From Acidimicrobiaceae bacterium (GTDB taxonomy: Bacteria > Actinomycetota > Acidimicrobiia > Acidimicrobiales > RAAP-2), in contig DAHUYG010000061.1 in NCBI GenBank assembly GCA_027315315.1, positions 1 to 49,375 on the forward strand: a stretch of DNA of 49,375 nt, given 5' to 3'. Below are positions 8,706-16,154 of the stretch, piece by piece; position 1 is the first letter of the stretch, and the number at the start of each line of letters is the position of its first letter. Under the pieces are notes generated by a model. That model was not told the origin of the DNA. It made no database searches and saw nothing but the letters and a program-made list of their open reading frames with translations. The position numbers and the translations under genes are program-made.

Positions 8706-9479
8706 ATGGCCGGGTCGCGTCGCATCGACCTGAACGCAGATGTGGGCGAGCGCCATGACTCGTGGCGCCCCGGCGACGACGAGGCGATCCTCCGGGTGGT
8801 CACGACAGCGCACATCGCGTGCGGGTTCCACTCGGGGGATCCCGCCGTCATGCTCGAGACGGTGCGCCTGGCGGCGGATCTCGGCGTCGCCATCGGCGCC
8901 CACCCCTCGTATCTCGACCGCGAGGGCTTCGGCCGCCGGGCGATGGACCTTCCTCCGGAACGGATCTATGCCGACGTGCTCTTCCAGCTCGGCGCACTCG
9001 ACGCCATCGCCCGGGCCGCCGGCGAGTCGGTGCGCTCGGTGAAGCCCCACGGTGCGCTCTACAACAAGATGGCGATCGACGAGGAGTGCGCCGACGCCGT
9101 GGTCCGCGCCACCCGCGACCACTCCGTCGACCTGTGGCTCGTCGCTCCGGCCGGCTCGGCCGCGATCGGGGTCGCGACCAGGGCCGGGCTTCGCGTCGCC
9201 GAGGAGGCCTTCTGCGATCGGGGCTACGTCGCCGTCGCCACGCTCGCGCCCCGGGGGCGCCCCGATGCGCTCGTGAGCGACCCGGCCCAGGCCGCAGCGC
9301 GGGCCGTGCGCCTGGCGCGTGACGGGGAGGTCCAGGCGGTCGACGGCACGATGCTGCGCCTCTCTGCCTCCACGCTGTGCGTGCACGGCGACACCCCGGG
9401 GGCCGCCGAGGTCGCCCGATCGGTGCGGTCGGCGCTCGAAGCGGAAGGATTCGAGCTGGGGACGTTCTCCTCGCTGTGA
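8706..9479 (+). CDS. pxpA: 5-oxoprolinase subunit A (LamB/YcsF family)
   Basis: This 257-residue protein belongs to the PxpA family. With PxpB and PxpC it forms the ATP-dependent 5-oxoprolinase that opens 5-oxo-L-proline (pyroglutamate) to L-glutamate. The family signature DLNADVGE is at residues 8-15, followed by ACGFHSGDP and the SVKPHGALYN segment, both diagnostic. The length matches the family (about 250). The ATG lies eight bases after a GATACT hexamer that could be a -10. The stop TGA shares one base with the ATG of the next gene (TGATG), so the oxoprolinase subunits are made together. Confidence 0.93.
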   Translation: MAGSRRIDLNADVGERHDSWRPGDDEAILRVVTTAHIACGFHSGDPAVMLETVRLAADLGVAIGAHPSYLDREGFGRRAMDLPPERIYADVLFQLGALDAIARAAGESVRSVKPHGALYNKMAIDEECADAVVRATRDHSVDLWLVAPAGSAAIGVATRAGLRVAEEAFCDRGYVAVATLAPRGRPDALVSDPAQAAARAVRLARDGEVQAVDGTMLRLSASTLCVHGDTPGAAEVARSVRSALEAEGFELGTFSSL

Positions 9480-11110
9480 TGTTCGGGTCGGTCAAGGGGG
9501 GCGAGGTGCGTCGGGTCGGGGACGCCGCGCTCGCCATCAGCGCCTGGACCCCGTCGCGCGCGGCAGCCCTCGCCGAGGCGCTCCGTCGCGAGAGGATCGG
9601 CGGTGTGACCGATGTGGTCGGCGCGTTCGAGTCGGTCCTCGTGCAGTTCGACCCGGATCGGACCGATCACTTCGCGCTCGCCGAGTCGGTGCGCTCGGTC
9701 CGAGCCCGCCGCTCTGCCCGACGGTCGCGCAAGGTCGAGATCCCGGTGGCCTTCGACGGGCCCGACATCGACGAGGTCGGCGAGCGGAGCGGGCTCGGCG
9801 CCGACGGGGTGCGCCGCGCCCTGCTCGGGGCGCGGTTGCGGGTCGAGGTGCTCGGCTTCGCCCCCGGGTTCGCCTACCTGTCGGGGCTGCCGAGGAGGCT
9901 CCGGTCGGTCCCGCGCCGTGCGCCCCGCAGCGCAGTGCCGAAGGGCTCGTTCGCGATCGCGGCGGGCCACGCCGCCGTCTACCCCCGGGCCTCTCCGGGC
10001 GGCTGGAACCTCCTCGGGCGCACCCATCTCGAGCTCTTCGATCCCTCGGCTCCCCCCTACGCCCTCCTGGCCCCCGGCGACGAGGTCCGTGTCGTCGAGG
10101 CGACGCCGGGACCGGGCGCGGCGGAGGCGCCGGCCCCGGGGCGGTCCCCCTGGCGGGTGGCCCACCCGGCCTTCGTCGTGCTACGCCCCGGCACCATGAC
10201 CACGCTCCAGGACGCCGGGCGCCCCGGGGTGGCCCACCTGGGCGTGCCGAGGGCGGGGGCCGCGGACCCGGTGGCCCTGGAGCTCGCCAACGCCCTCCTC
10301 GGCAACGAGCGCGACGCCCCGGCCCTCGAGATCACGCTCGCCGGTCCGACGCTCCTGTGCCGGCGGGCCGGCCACGTCGCCGTCGTCGGGCCGGGGGCCC
10401 AGGTGTCGGTGGACGGCGCACCGGTGGGGGAGGGACGGGTGGTGCCGGTCGGGCCGGGGCAGCGCCTCGCGATCGGCCCGAGCGGGCAGGGCGCCCGCGC
10501 CTACCTCGCGGCACGCGGCGGGTTCGTCGCCGAGCGCGTCCTCGGCTCGTGCTCCTCGGACCGCCTCGCCGGGCTCGGCCCCGGGGCCCTCGTCGAGGGC
10601 GACGAGCTGGCGGTCGGCGAGGCGGTCGGCCCGATGGGTGACCACCTGGTGCCGGGGTCGCCGGGGAGCGGGGGACCTCCCGGCGAGCGAGCGCTGCGGG
10701 TCCTCGTCGTCGAGGGGCCCGGCCCCGGCGGGTGGCAGTACGGGCTGTTCGGGCGCCCCTTCATAGTCGCCTCCGAAAGCGACCGGATCGGCCTCCGGCT
10801 CCGCTCCGGGGGCCCCCTCCTCGAGCCGCCGGCCCGGGAGCGGCCCTCGGCCGGCGTCGTCACCGGCGCGGTCCAGGTGCCGCCCGACGGCGACCCCGTC
10901 GTGCTCCTCCCCGACCACGCGACCCTCGGCGGCTACCCGCTTGCGGCCTGCGTCATCGGCGCGGACCTGGGGGAACTGGGGCGCTGCCGGCCCGGCGAGA
11001 CCGTCGTTTTCGAACCGGTCACCCCCGAGGAGGCCGCGGCGGCCCGCCGGGCCTTGCGCCGGGCCCTCGACGGCGCCGTGGCGGGCCGTCACCCGACCGT
11101 GGCCGGCTGA
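9479..11110 (+). CDS. 5-oxoprolinase subunits B and C fused in one chain (KipI-KipA type)
   Basis: This is a 543-residue fusion. The N-terminal 220 or so residues are PxpB/KipI-like (allophanate hydrolase subunit 1 fold), with EVLGFAPGFAYLSGL and PRASPGGWNLLGRT as landmarks. The C-terminal 300 are PxpC/KipA-like (subunit 2 fold), with TLQDAGRPGVAHLGVPRAG and LPDHATLGGYPL. The joint near residues 222-235 is Ala/Pro/Gly rich. With PxpA encoded just upstream, the full ATP-dependent 5-oxoprolinase is present. It most likely recycles spontaneously formed pyroglutamate. A urea amidolyase role is unlikely because biotin carboxylase and amidase domains are missing. The stop abuts the convergent exporter gene with no spacing. 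Confidence 0.9.
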   Translation: MFGSVKGGEVRRVGDAALAISAWTPSRAAALAEALRRERIGGVTDVVGAFESVLVQFDPDRTDHFALAESVRSVRARRSARRSRKVEIPVAFDGPDIDEVGERSGLGADGVRRALLGARLRVEVLGFAPGFAYLSGLPRRLRSVPRRAPRSAVPKGSFAIAAGHAAVYPRASPGGWNLLGRTHLELFDPSAPPYALLAPGDEVRVVEATPGPGAAEAPAPGRSPWRVAHPAFVVLRPGTMTTLQDAGRPGVAHLGVPRAGAADPVALELANALLGNERDAPALEITLAGPTLLCRRAGHVAVVGPGAQVSVDGAPVGEGRVVPVGPGQRLAIGPSGQGARAYLAARGGFVAERVLGSCSSDRLAGLGPGALVEGDELAVGEAVGPMGDHLVPGSPGSGGPPGERALRVLVVEGPGPGGWQYGLFGRPFIVASESDRIGLRLRSGGPLLEPPARERPSAGVVTGAVQVPPDGDPVVLLPDHATLGGYPLAACVIGADLGELGRCRPGETVVFEPVTPEEAAAARRALRRALDGAVAGRHPTVAG

Positions 11111-11117
11111 TCAGCCG
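11104..11117. terminator. Stop-codon palindrome between convergent pxpBC and TauE/SafE genes
   Basis: CGGCTGATCAGCCG is a perfect 14-base palindrome that contains both stop codons, TGA on the plus strand and TGA on the minus strand, back to back. It could fold as a five-base-pair stem with a GATC loop. It has no T-tract, so its role as a bidirectional terminator is inferred. Confidence 0.4.
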
Positions 11118-11887
11118 ACCAGGAGCTTGATGCCGGTCGCCAGCCCGATCGCGATGACGACCACCCGCAGCCCGGGGGCCGGGAGGCGCCGAGCCGCCAA
11201 CGCCCCGGCGTAGCCGCCGAAGAGGCTGCCGACGGCGAGCAGCCCGGCCGCCTCCCACTGGAGATGGCCGTGGGCGATGAACACGATGGCGGCGACGCCG
11301 TTGGCGAGCACCGAGAGCACGGCGCGGATGCCGCTCGACCGGGCGATCGTGTCGGGGAGGGTGAGGCCGAGCACCGCGAGGATGATGACGCCCATGGCGG
11401 CGCCGAAGTAGCCGCCGTAGAGGGCGGCGACGAACATCCCGACCCAAAGAGCGACCGGCCGCTGGTGGTCGGCACCGTGGCGCGACGCGAGGCGCCGGCC
11501 GAGCAGCGGTGCCAGCGCGAAGAGGGCCGAGGCGAAGAGCACGAGCCACGGCGCGAGGCGCGTGAAGGCCGAGGACGGCGTCGTCAAGAGGAGGACGGCA
11601 CCGCCCGCCGCCCCCACGACGGTGAGGGGGCCGAGCACGCCGAAGCGGTCGCGCTGCTCGGAGATCTCGCGGCGGAAGCCGGCCACGCCTCCGAGGTAGC
11701 CGGGCCAGATGCCTACGGTGGAGGTGACGTTGGCGACGAGCGCCGGGTAGCCGAGCGCGAGCAACACCGGGAACGAGATCATCGTCCCGCCGCCCGCCAC
11801 CCCGTTGAAGAGGCCGGCGCCGAATCCGGCGAGCACGAGCACCGCCTCGCGTGCGGCGTCGAGATGGGCGATGGTGAGGAGCACCAC
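11111..11887 (-). CDS. TauE/SafE-family membrane transporter (putative sulfite or organosulfonate exporter)
   Basis: This 258-residue integral membrane protein of the TauE/SafE (DUF81) family has about eight hydrophobic segments arranged as two repeats. The N-terminal GFGAGLFNGVAGGGTMISFPVLLALG motif, read in two parts around the GGG, is the family hallmark, and ASVTSTVGIWPGY-like features follow in the form NVTSTVGIWPGY. Family members export sulfite, sulfoacetate or related anions, but the substrate here is unknown. Translation appears to begin at one of two adjacent GTG codons (11887 or 11884). It lies 20 bases downstream of the CYTH-CHAD gene on the same strand and is probably co-transcribed with it. 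Confidence 0.85.
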   Translation of the reverse strand: MVLLTIAHLDAAREAVLVLAGFGAGLFNGVAGGGTMISFPVLLALGYPALVANVTSTVGIWPGYLGGVAGFRREISEQRDRFGVLGPLTVVGAAGGAVLLLTTPSSAFTRLAPWLVLFASALFALAPLLGRRLASRHGADHQRPVALWVGMFVAALYGGYFGAAMGVIILAVLGLTLPDTIARSSGIRAVLSVLANGVAAIVFIAHGHLQWEAAGLLAVGSLFGGYAGALAARRLPAPGLRVVVIAIGLATGIKLLVG

Positions 11888-11907
11888 CGTCGCGGCCGAC
11901 GACCCGG

Positions 11908-13683
11908 TCAGGACAGCTCGGGCGGGGTGTTGCGGGCCGCCCCGAGGGGGAGCCGTCCTGGCCCGAGCGCGGGCGACGGTCGCGGGTCGGCCGCTGCGGG
12001 GGTCGGCGGGGCAGTCGGTGGCGCGCTCGTCTCAACCGGCGCGCCCGCCATCCGCATCGCCTCGATCCGGTGTGCCAGCCGGTGCCACTGCTCCCCCGAA
12101 AGGACGTCCAGCTTGCGCCGCGCGCCAGCGAGGAGCCCGTCGGAGTCGTGCCGCGCCTCCTGGGCGACGGCCCCCATCAAGAACACGGTCGCCCGGGTGA
12201 GCGGCGGTTGGACCCGCGTGGCGAGTGCGTGCAGGCGCTCCATCGCCACCTGGTCGTCCTGCAGGGTGCCGAGAAGGTCCTGGAGGCCGGCGATCTTCTT
12301 CGCGTACTCGGTCGCCGGCTCACCGTAGAGGTCGGCCACGAATTCGGCGGCGTAGCGGAGGCGCTTGCAGCGGATGCGCAGACGATGGAAGTCGGGGGCC
12401 GCGCCGCTGCGCCTGGCCCGGCGGGCCGCCTTCATGGCGGCGCGGTGCCTTCGCACCAGGAGGTCGGGGGCGATCGAACTGGCGGGGAGCTGCCCGGTCG
12501 CGCTCCGTCGGCCCGCGCCCTGTTGGGCCAGCGCCAGGAGGCCGGTGCTCAATCGCTCGTAGCGCGCCGACTCGAGGGCCTGGAGGAGCACGGCCCGGGC
12601 ACCCTCGCGTTCGCGCTCGATCACGCCGCGGAGCTCCTCGAGCGGCGAGCCCGCCGTGCCGGGCGCCGACCAGGGCCCGTGCCACTCGGGCGCCGAGTCG
12701 ATCCGCTCGAGCTGGACGTCGAGGTCCCGCACCGCCCCCAGGATGTCGGCAAGCCACTTGAGCTCGGGTTCGAGGACGCCGAACTGCGGCGGCAGGACCT
12801 CGCCGAAGAGGCCCATTGCGGCCCGCAGCCGGCGCGTCGCCACGCGCATGTCGTGGAGCTCCTCCACATCCTCCCCGAGGCGGGTGCCGGCCTCGTGGGT
12901 GAGCAGCGCGCCCAGGTGCTTGCGGATGACCGCGTCGGCAACCTCGCCGATGCTCGACGTGCTCGACACGGCGGTCGGCCCGAGATCCACCCTGGAGGGG
13001 ATGACGTAGCCGCGAGCCAACACCCCGGCCTCGAATTTGGAGAGCGTCGCCGGCGTGAGGCCGGCGGAGCGCCGGAGGTCGTCCACGAGCGGCGTGAGCG
13101 CCTCCTCCCACTGCGCGTCGACCTCGACCTCGACGCGCAGCAGGCGCATCGGGTTCTGGTCGTCGATCGCGATGGCGGTCTCGTCGAGGGCCACCTCGGC
13201 CACGTCCTCCTCGCCGACGTGGAGCACGAAAGGGCGCCGACGCGTCTGGACCTCGAGCACGTGGTGCAGCGGGCGCCGGCCGACCAGCGCGGCGACGCGC
13301 CAGCCGACCGGGCCGGTCTCCTCGAGCCAGCGCCCCGAGGACCGGTCGACGGCCTCGTTCACCTCGCGCCGGCGCTTGGGCGCCGCTCGACCAGCGGTGG
13401 CCCGCTCGAGGGCCTTGAGGGTGGCCTCCTGCTTGTCCTTGGCGTTTCGCACCCGAAGGACGTAGCCGGCCTGGCCGATCCGCCAGTCCTCGGTGTCGTA
13501 GTAGGTGTCGTGCTGGATGATCATCGGCCGGGCGAGGGCCCTGACTGCCCCGAGCAGGGGGAACGAGACGGTCCCGGTGGCCAGGCCGGCGAGCCAGCGT
13601 CCGACGGGGCGCAGGTCGAGCGCGTCGAACTGCCACTCGACCTCGATCGTGTCGCTCTGTCCGCCCCCCGGATCCCCGGCCAT
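11908..13683 (-). CDS. CYTH and CHAD domain protein
   Basis: This 591-residue protein has an N-terminal CYTH domain (about residues 10-215) and a C-terminal CHAD domain (about 235-530). CYTH proteins are triphosphate-tunnel metalloenzymes acting on inorganic triphosphate, polyphosphate or nucleoside triphosphates, and CHAD domains bind polyphosphate. The fusion therefore points to polyphosphate or triphosphate metabolism. The CYTH part shows paired acidic and basic strands (DTYYDTEDW, YVLRVRN, LRVEVEVDAQW). CHAD shows the conserved histidines and arginines in LHDMRVATRRLRA and HRLRIRCKRLRYAAEF. The last 55 residues are Pro/Ala rich. The ATG at 13683 lies six bases after a TAGCCT hexamer, so the mRNA is probably leaderless. 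Confidence 0.9.
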   Translation of the reverse strand: MAGDPGGGQSDTIEVEWQFDALDLRPVGRWLAGLATGTVSFPLLGAVRALARPMIIQHDTYYDTEDWRIGQAGYVLRVRNAKDKQEATLKALERATAGRAAPKRRREVNEAVDRSSGRWLEETGPVGWRVAALVGRRPLHHVLEVQTRRRPFVLHVGEEDVAEVALDETAIAIDDQNPMRLLRVEVEVDAQWEEALTPLVDDLRRSAGLTPATLSKFEAGVLARGYVIPSRVDLGPTAVSSTSSIGEVADAVIRKHLGALLTHEAGTRLGEDVEELHDMRVATRRLRAAMGLFGEVLPPQFGVLEPELKWLADILGAVRDLDVQLERIDSAPEWHGPWSAPGTAGSPLEELRGVIEREREGARAVLLQALESARYERLSTGLLALAQQGAGRRSATGQLPASSIAPDLLVRRHRAAMKAARRARRSGAAPDFHRLRIRCKRLRYAAEFVADLYGEPATEYAKKIAGLQDLLGTLQDDQVAMERLHALATRVQPPLTRATVFLMGAVAQEARHDSDGLLAGARRKLDVLSGEQWHRLAHRIEAMRMAGAPVETSAPPTAPPTPAAADPRPSPALGPGRLPLGAARNTPPELS

Positions 13684-13689
13684 CGAGGA

Positions 13690-13695
13690 AGGCTA
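13690..13695 (-). promoter_or_regulatory. Putative -10 element (TAGCCT) for the CYTH-CHAD gene
   Basis: On the minus strand TAGCCT is followed by six bases and then the ATG at 13683, the spacing expected if transcription starts at the start codon. Confidence 0.55.
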
Positions 13696-13717
13696 CTTCC
13701 GGGTCGGACCCGCCCCG

Positions 13718-13745
13718 CCCGTGGGCTCCGGGCGGGGCCCACGGG
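13718..13745. repeat. Inverted repeat between the divergent CYTH-CHAD and NUDIX promoters
   Basis: The arms CCCGTGGGC and GCCCACGGG are perfect complements around a ten-base centre. The dyad lies upstream of both putative -10 elements (13690-13695 minus and 13795-13800 plus). It could be a shared operator rather than a terminator, though a GC-rich chance dyad is possible. Confidence 0.35.
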
Positions 13746-13794
13746 ACTCGGCATCGAACCGGGCCAATGCCACATCGCCCGATGACGAGGTGGG

Positions 13795-13800
13795 TATGGT
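13795..13800 (+). promoter_or_regulatory. Putative -10 element (TATGGT) for the NUDIX gene
   Basis: TATGGT is followed by six bases and the GTG start at 13807, the leaderless arrangement. There is no ribosome-binding sequence in that gap. Confidence 0.6.
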
Positions 13801-13806
13801 GCCTGC

Positions 13807-14271
13807 GTGACGCAAGCGAACGGGGCCGGCGGGCGCCCGGTCGATCTGATCCTGGCCGCGGGTGGCCTGGTGCTGCGAGAGTCGCCTCGCGGCTCGGTGG
13901 AGATCGCCGTCGTCCACCGGCCGTTGCGGTTGGACTGGTCCTATCCGAAGGGCAAGGTCGAGCCCGGGGAGACCCTCACCGAGTGCGCCATGCGCGAGGT
14001 CCACGAGGAGACCGGGCTCCACTGCGAGATCGTGTCGTTCGTCGGCACGACGGAGTACCGGGACCGCAAGGACCGGCCCAAGGTTGTGGCCTACTGGGCG
14101 ATGACCCCCGAGGGCGGCGACTTCCGATCGAGTTCCGAGGTCGACGAGATGCGGTGGTTGGGCCTATCCGACGCCGCCGACCTGCTCACCTACGAAAGGG
14201 ACCGGGACCTCCTGGTCACCCTCCAGGAGCCCGCCGCCTGGGTGTTCCCGAGGCTGCGGCGCTCCGCCTGA
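13807..14271 (+). CDS. NUDIX hydrolase
   Basis: This 154-residue MutT-like hydrolase should cleave nucleoside diphosphates linked to another group. The Nudix box spans residues 49-71 and is complete: G at 49, the E of PGE, and REVHEETG, matching Gx5Ex7REUxEExGU. The preceding SYPKGKVEPGE resembles MutT1-type and diadenosine-polyphosphate hydrolases, but the histidine-phosphatase domain of mycobacterial MutT1 is absent. The substrate is unknown. The GTG start is chosen because it directly follows a -10 hexamer. The gene faces the polyphosphate-related CYTH-CHAD gene across a shared promoter region, which hints at a nucleotide or polyphosphate link. Confidence 0.9.
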   Translation: MTQANGAGGRPVDLILAAGGLVLRESPRGSVEIAVVHRPLRLDWSYPKGKVEPGETLTECAMREVHEETGLHCEIVSFVGTTEYRDRKDRPKVVAYWAMTPEGGDFRSSSEVDEMRWLGLSDAADLLTYERDRDLLVTLQEPAAWVFPRLRRSA

Positions 14272-14286
14272 GCGGGTTCCCTCGTC

Positions 14287-14305
14287 CGAGCCGGGGGACG
14301 GCTCG
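14287..14305. terminator. Hairpin downstream of the NUDIX gene
   Basis: The arms CGAGCCG and CGGCTCG are perfect complements with a GGGGA loop, starting 16 bases after the stop codon. No T-tract follows. It also lies downstream of the convergent orphan gene ending at 14448. Confidence 0.5.
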
Positions 14306-14403
14306 AATGCCCGGTGTTGTAGGCCTGCACGCTGCAACGTGTGCACCCGTGGCCGTGCCGGTGTCGGCCCGTTTCTCGGCGACCCCGGCCCCCGTTCGAG
14401 ACC

Positions 14404-14431
14404 GTGCGAGTGCGGCCGAATCGGACGCACT
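14404..14431 (+). repeat. Partial copy of the tRNA-Ser(GCT) 5' region (direct repeat of 16161-16188)
   Basis: Twenty-six of 28 bases match the D-arm and start of the anticodon stem of the intact tRNA-Ser gene 1.76 kb downstream, in the same orientation. The acceptor stem to its left (GAGACCG against GGAGAGG) is only loosely conserved and no 3' half follows, so this is not a working tRNA gene. The islet between the two copies holds accessory genes, which fits an old integration or duplication at the tRNA locus. Confidence 0.7.
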
Positions 14432-14447
14432 TCCAAACGGTGAGCAA

Positions 14448-14762
14448 TCATCTGCGCCCGCGGCTGGGGTCGGCCGCGAGTGGCGGGTCGGGATGATTGC
14501 GCGACCAATCAGACGAGGCGAGCGTCTCGACGAACCGGAGCCCGATTTGACGCACCTCGTCGGGTGTCACCGGCCTCGAGGTTGGGCTCTGGTGGATCTT
14601 GGACGAGATCCGGGGGGCGTCGTCGACAAAGTCGTTGCGGACCCGCTCGGCGCACCACGCTCCGAGGGCGAAGCGCTCGGGCGACACCGAAGAGACCAAA
14701 CGTCTCGAGTGCGAGAAGAAGCCTGCGGGTCGCTCCGCTCTCGTCCAGGAGGCGAACCTCAC
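14448..14762 (-). CDS. Orphan 104-residue protein coupled to the AbiEi-like gene
   Basis: The GTG start overlaps the stop of the AbiEi-like gene by four bases (GTGA), the same coupling used by genuine operons in this window. Third codon positions are GC-rich, supporting a real gene. The product is unrecognised: a basic N-terminus, a central VSPERFALGAWCAERVRNDF stretch and an Arg-rich tail. In type IV AbiE systems the second gene encodes a nucleotidyltransferase toxin of about 300 residues. This product is far shorter, and no GSx10DxD nucleotidyltransferase motif is visible. It may be a different toxin, a remnant or an accessory protein. A competing open frame covers 14509-14961 but lacks a sensible start. 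Confidence 0.5.
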   Translation of the reverse strand: MRFASWTRAERPAGFFSHSRRLVSSVSPERFALGAWCAERVRNDFVDDAPRISSKIHQSPTSRPVTPDEVRQIGLRFVETLASSDWSRNHPDPPLAADPSRGRR

Positions 14763-15703
14763 CAGACACGGACACGCCCCTCGGGGGTCCAGGCATCGAG
14801 GATCTCCCTCCCCCGACCGGGATCCTGGGCGAGGTCAAGGGCGACGACGACATGGTTGGCCACCGGGAACGGCCCATTGATCCCGGCCTCGACGCTGAAC
14901 CCGTAGCTCGAAGGAGACATGGCGACGCTGGCCGCGGCCGGGCCCTCATCGGCCATTCCAACCGACGACAGGGTGTGGCGCAGGTCCCACCGGTCGTTCA
15001 CATAGATCTCGGGGGGCCAGTCGTACGTGGTGACCACAGGCGCCCCGTGCCAGATGGCCCCCAGGGTGCCACTCAGGCGGTACATCGGCGCGGCCGGCGG
15101 CGTGGCGGCAAGGGGATACCACCTCGGCGACCATGCATCGGCGAGCGCGTTGAACAGGTCCGGGACCAAGGGCTGGCCCGTTCTTTCGACGAGCCCGGCG
15201 TGGCGCATGGCGGCCAGGAGCTCCGAGGCTCGGCCGGGCGATCGCCCAGTGCGGCGGGCGATCTCCATGGTCCCGAGCCGCTCGGCCGGATCGAGTAGCA
15301 AGGCCACGGCCACGTCACACCCGGCTGGCGAGAAGAGGTCCACGACTCGGTCGGTGGGCTCGCCCACAAGGGGCGGGACGTCGGAGTCGACGAGCAGCCC
15401 CGGCCCTCGCAGGCGAAGGTGACCCCTCCGGTCCAACCAGCCGATACCGCTCGAACTGAGTACGTCCCGGGCGGGCGTCGAGATGCGATCCGCCACCAAG
15501 AAGATGCCGTCGGCCTTCGCCTCCTTGGCGCACTTGCGCATCTGAGTCACGACCCCGCCTACGTCGGGCTCGGTGATTCGGTTCTTGACCTCCACGAGCA
15601 GAATCTGGTCGCCCACCTCCAAGAGGAAGTCGGCCCGCAGGTGTGCGGGGATATCGAGATCGCTCAGGGCCCGGCGGACCTCGTCGGGGCCGGGGTGACC
15701 CAT
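14759..15703 (-). CDS. AbiEi-like transcriptional regulator with nuclease-like N-terminal domain
   Basis: This 314-residue protein has three parts. Residues 15-75 hold DFLLEVGDQILLVEVKNR, a PD-(D/E)XK-like core with Asp25 and Glu38-x-Lys40. Residues 78-108 contain the SSGIGWLDRRGHLRLRGPG signature seen in AbiEi-type antitoxins (PF09952-like). Residues 140-178 form a winged helix (MEIARRTGRSPGRASELLAAMRHAGLVE). The rest is an uncharacterised C-terminal domain. AbiEi proteins repress their own operon by binding inverted repeats, and dyads are present just upstream (15723-15761). The ATG is preceded by GAGGAAG. The gene sits in an islet bounded by tRNA-Ser sequences, which fits an acquired defence or toxin-antitoxin cassette. 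Whether the nuclease-like core cuts DNA is unknown. Confidence 0.75.
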   Translation of the reverse strand: MGHPGPDEVRRALSDLDIPAHLRADFLLEVGDQILLVEVKNRITEPDVGGVVTQMRKCAKEAKADGIFLVADRISTPARDVLSSSGIGWLDRRGHLRLRGPGLLVDSDVPPLVGEPTDRVVDLFSPAGCDVAVALLLDPAERLGTMEIARRTGRSPGRASELLAAMRHAGLVERTGQPLVPDLFNALADAWSPRWYPLAATPPAAPMYRLSGTLGAIWHGAPVVTTYDWPPEIYVNDRWDLRHTLSSVGMADEGPAAASVAMSPSSYGFSVEAGINGPFPVANHVVVALDLAQDPGRGREILDAWTPEGRVRVW

Positions 15704-15722
15704 TCTTCCTCGTGGTGGCGCG

Positions 15723-15761
15723 AAGCGAGCATTAACGCTTCAGACTTCGTGGCACCACGAA
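15723..15761 (-). promoter_or_regulatory. Inverted repeats upstream of the AbiEi-like gene (candidate autoregulatory operator)
   Basis: Two dyads lie 20 to 58 bases upstream of the start at 15703. AAGCG-N8-CGCTT spans 15723-15740, and the perfect palindrome TTCGTGGCACCACGAA spans 15746-15761. A further half-site-like TCGTGG occurs at 15710-15715, next to the ribosome site. AbiEi antitoxins are known to bind inverted repeats in their own promoters, so autoregulation is a reasonable inference. Confidence 0.5.
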
Positions 15762-16154
15762 TAGCGAAGAACTCGGATACGGGGGGTTGACTTGTCGCTT
15801 CTTGGGGCCAGCGCCGAGCTCGGGTCTGGCGATGGTCCGGGCCGGGCGAGTCGAGGTGAAGGCGTTCCGCCGTGCTGCTGGATCCTGCTCCTGTCAGCAC
15901 CTCGGGGGGACAAAGCCGAGAGGAGTCCGAGGTGATCGACCCGGAGTCGAGCGATTCACGGCCGATCGGATTGTGGGAGAGCCTGCGCTGAAGCTCCACC
16001 GTCGAAAGCCTCGAATACACGCGATTGCCGTTGCCCGGTCGGCGCTCGCGCAGGGCGCCGGGGCGCTGGGTGGGACCGGCCATGCAAGAATGTAAGACCG
16101 GGTTGTAGGACAAATGTAGGACGAGCAGCCCTACCGCAGTCCAAGAGCCCATGT
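15762..16154. other. Gene-free region between the AbiEi-like gene and tRNA-Ser, with TGTARGAC repeats
   Basis: No gene is supported. Open frames on both strands overlap and have atypical composition, and GC content is visibly lower than in flanking genes. Three direct copies of TGTARGAC start at 16091, 16104 and 16115, close to the tRNA. Such short phased repeats could be recombinase arm sites or promoter-region repeats; neither is proven. No integrase gene is present in the islet. Confidence 0.45.

Noticed and set aside
14509..14961. A 150-codon minus-strand frame overlapping the AbiEi-like gene's 3' end and the orphan gene
   Set aside because: Most of it is a phase shadow of the AbiEi-like gene and it has no coupled start. 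The GTGA-coupled frame ending at 14448 is better supported, though not certain.
15664..16152. A 162-codon minus-strand frame between the AbiEi-like gene and tRNA-Ser
   Set aside because: It overlaps the AbiEi-like start and the operator dyads, has atypical codon use and shows no motif. I treat the region as regulatory or decayed.
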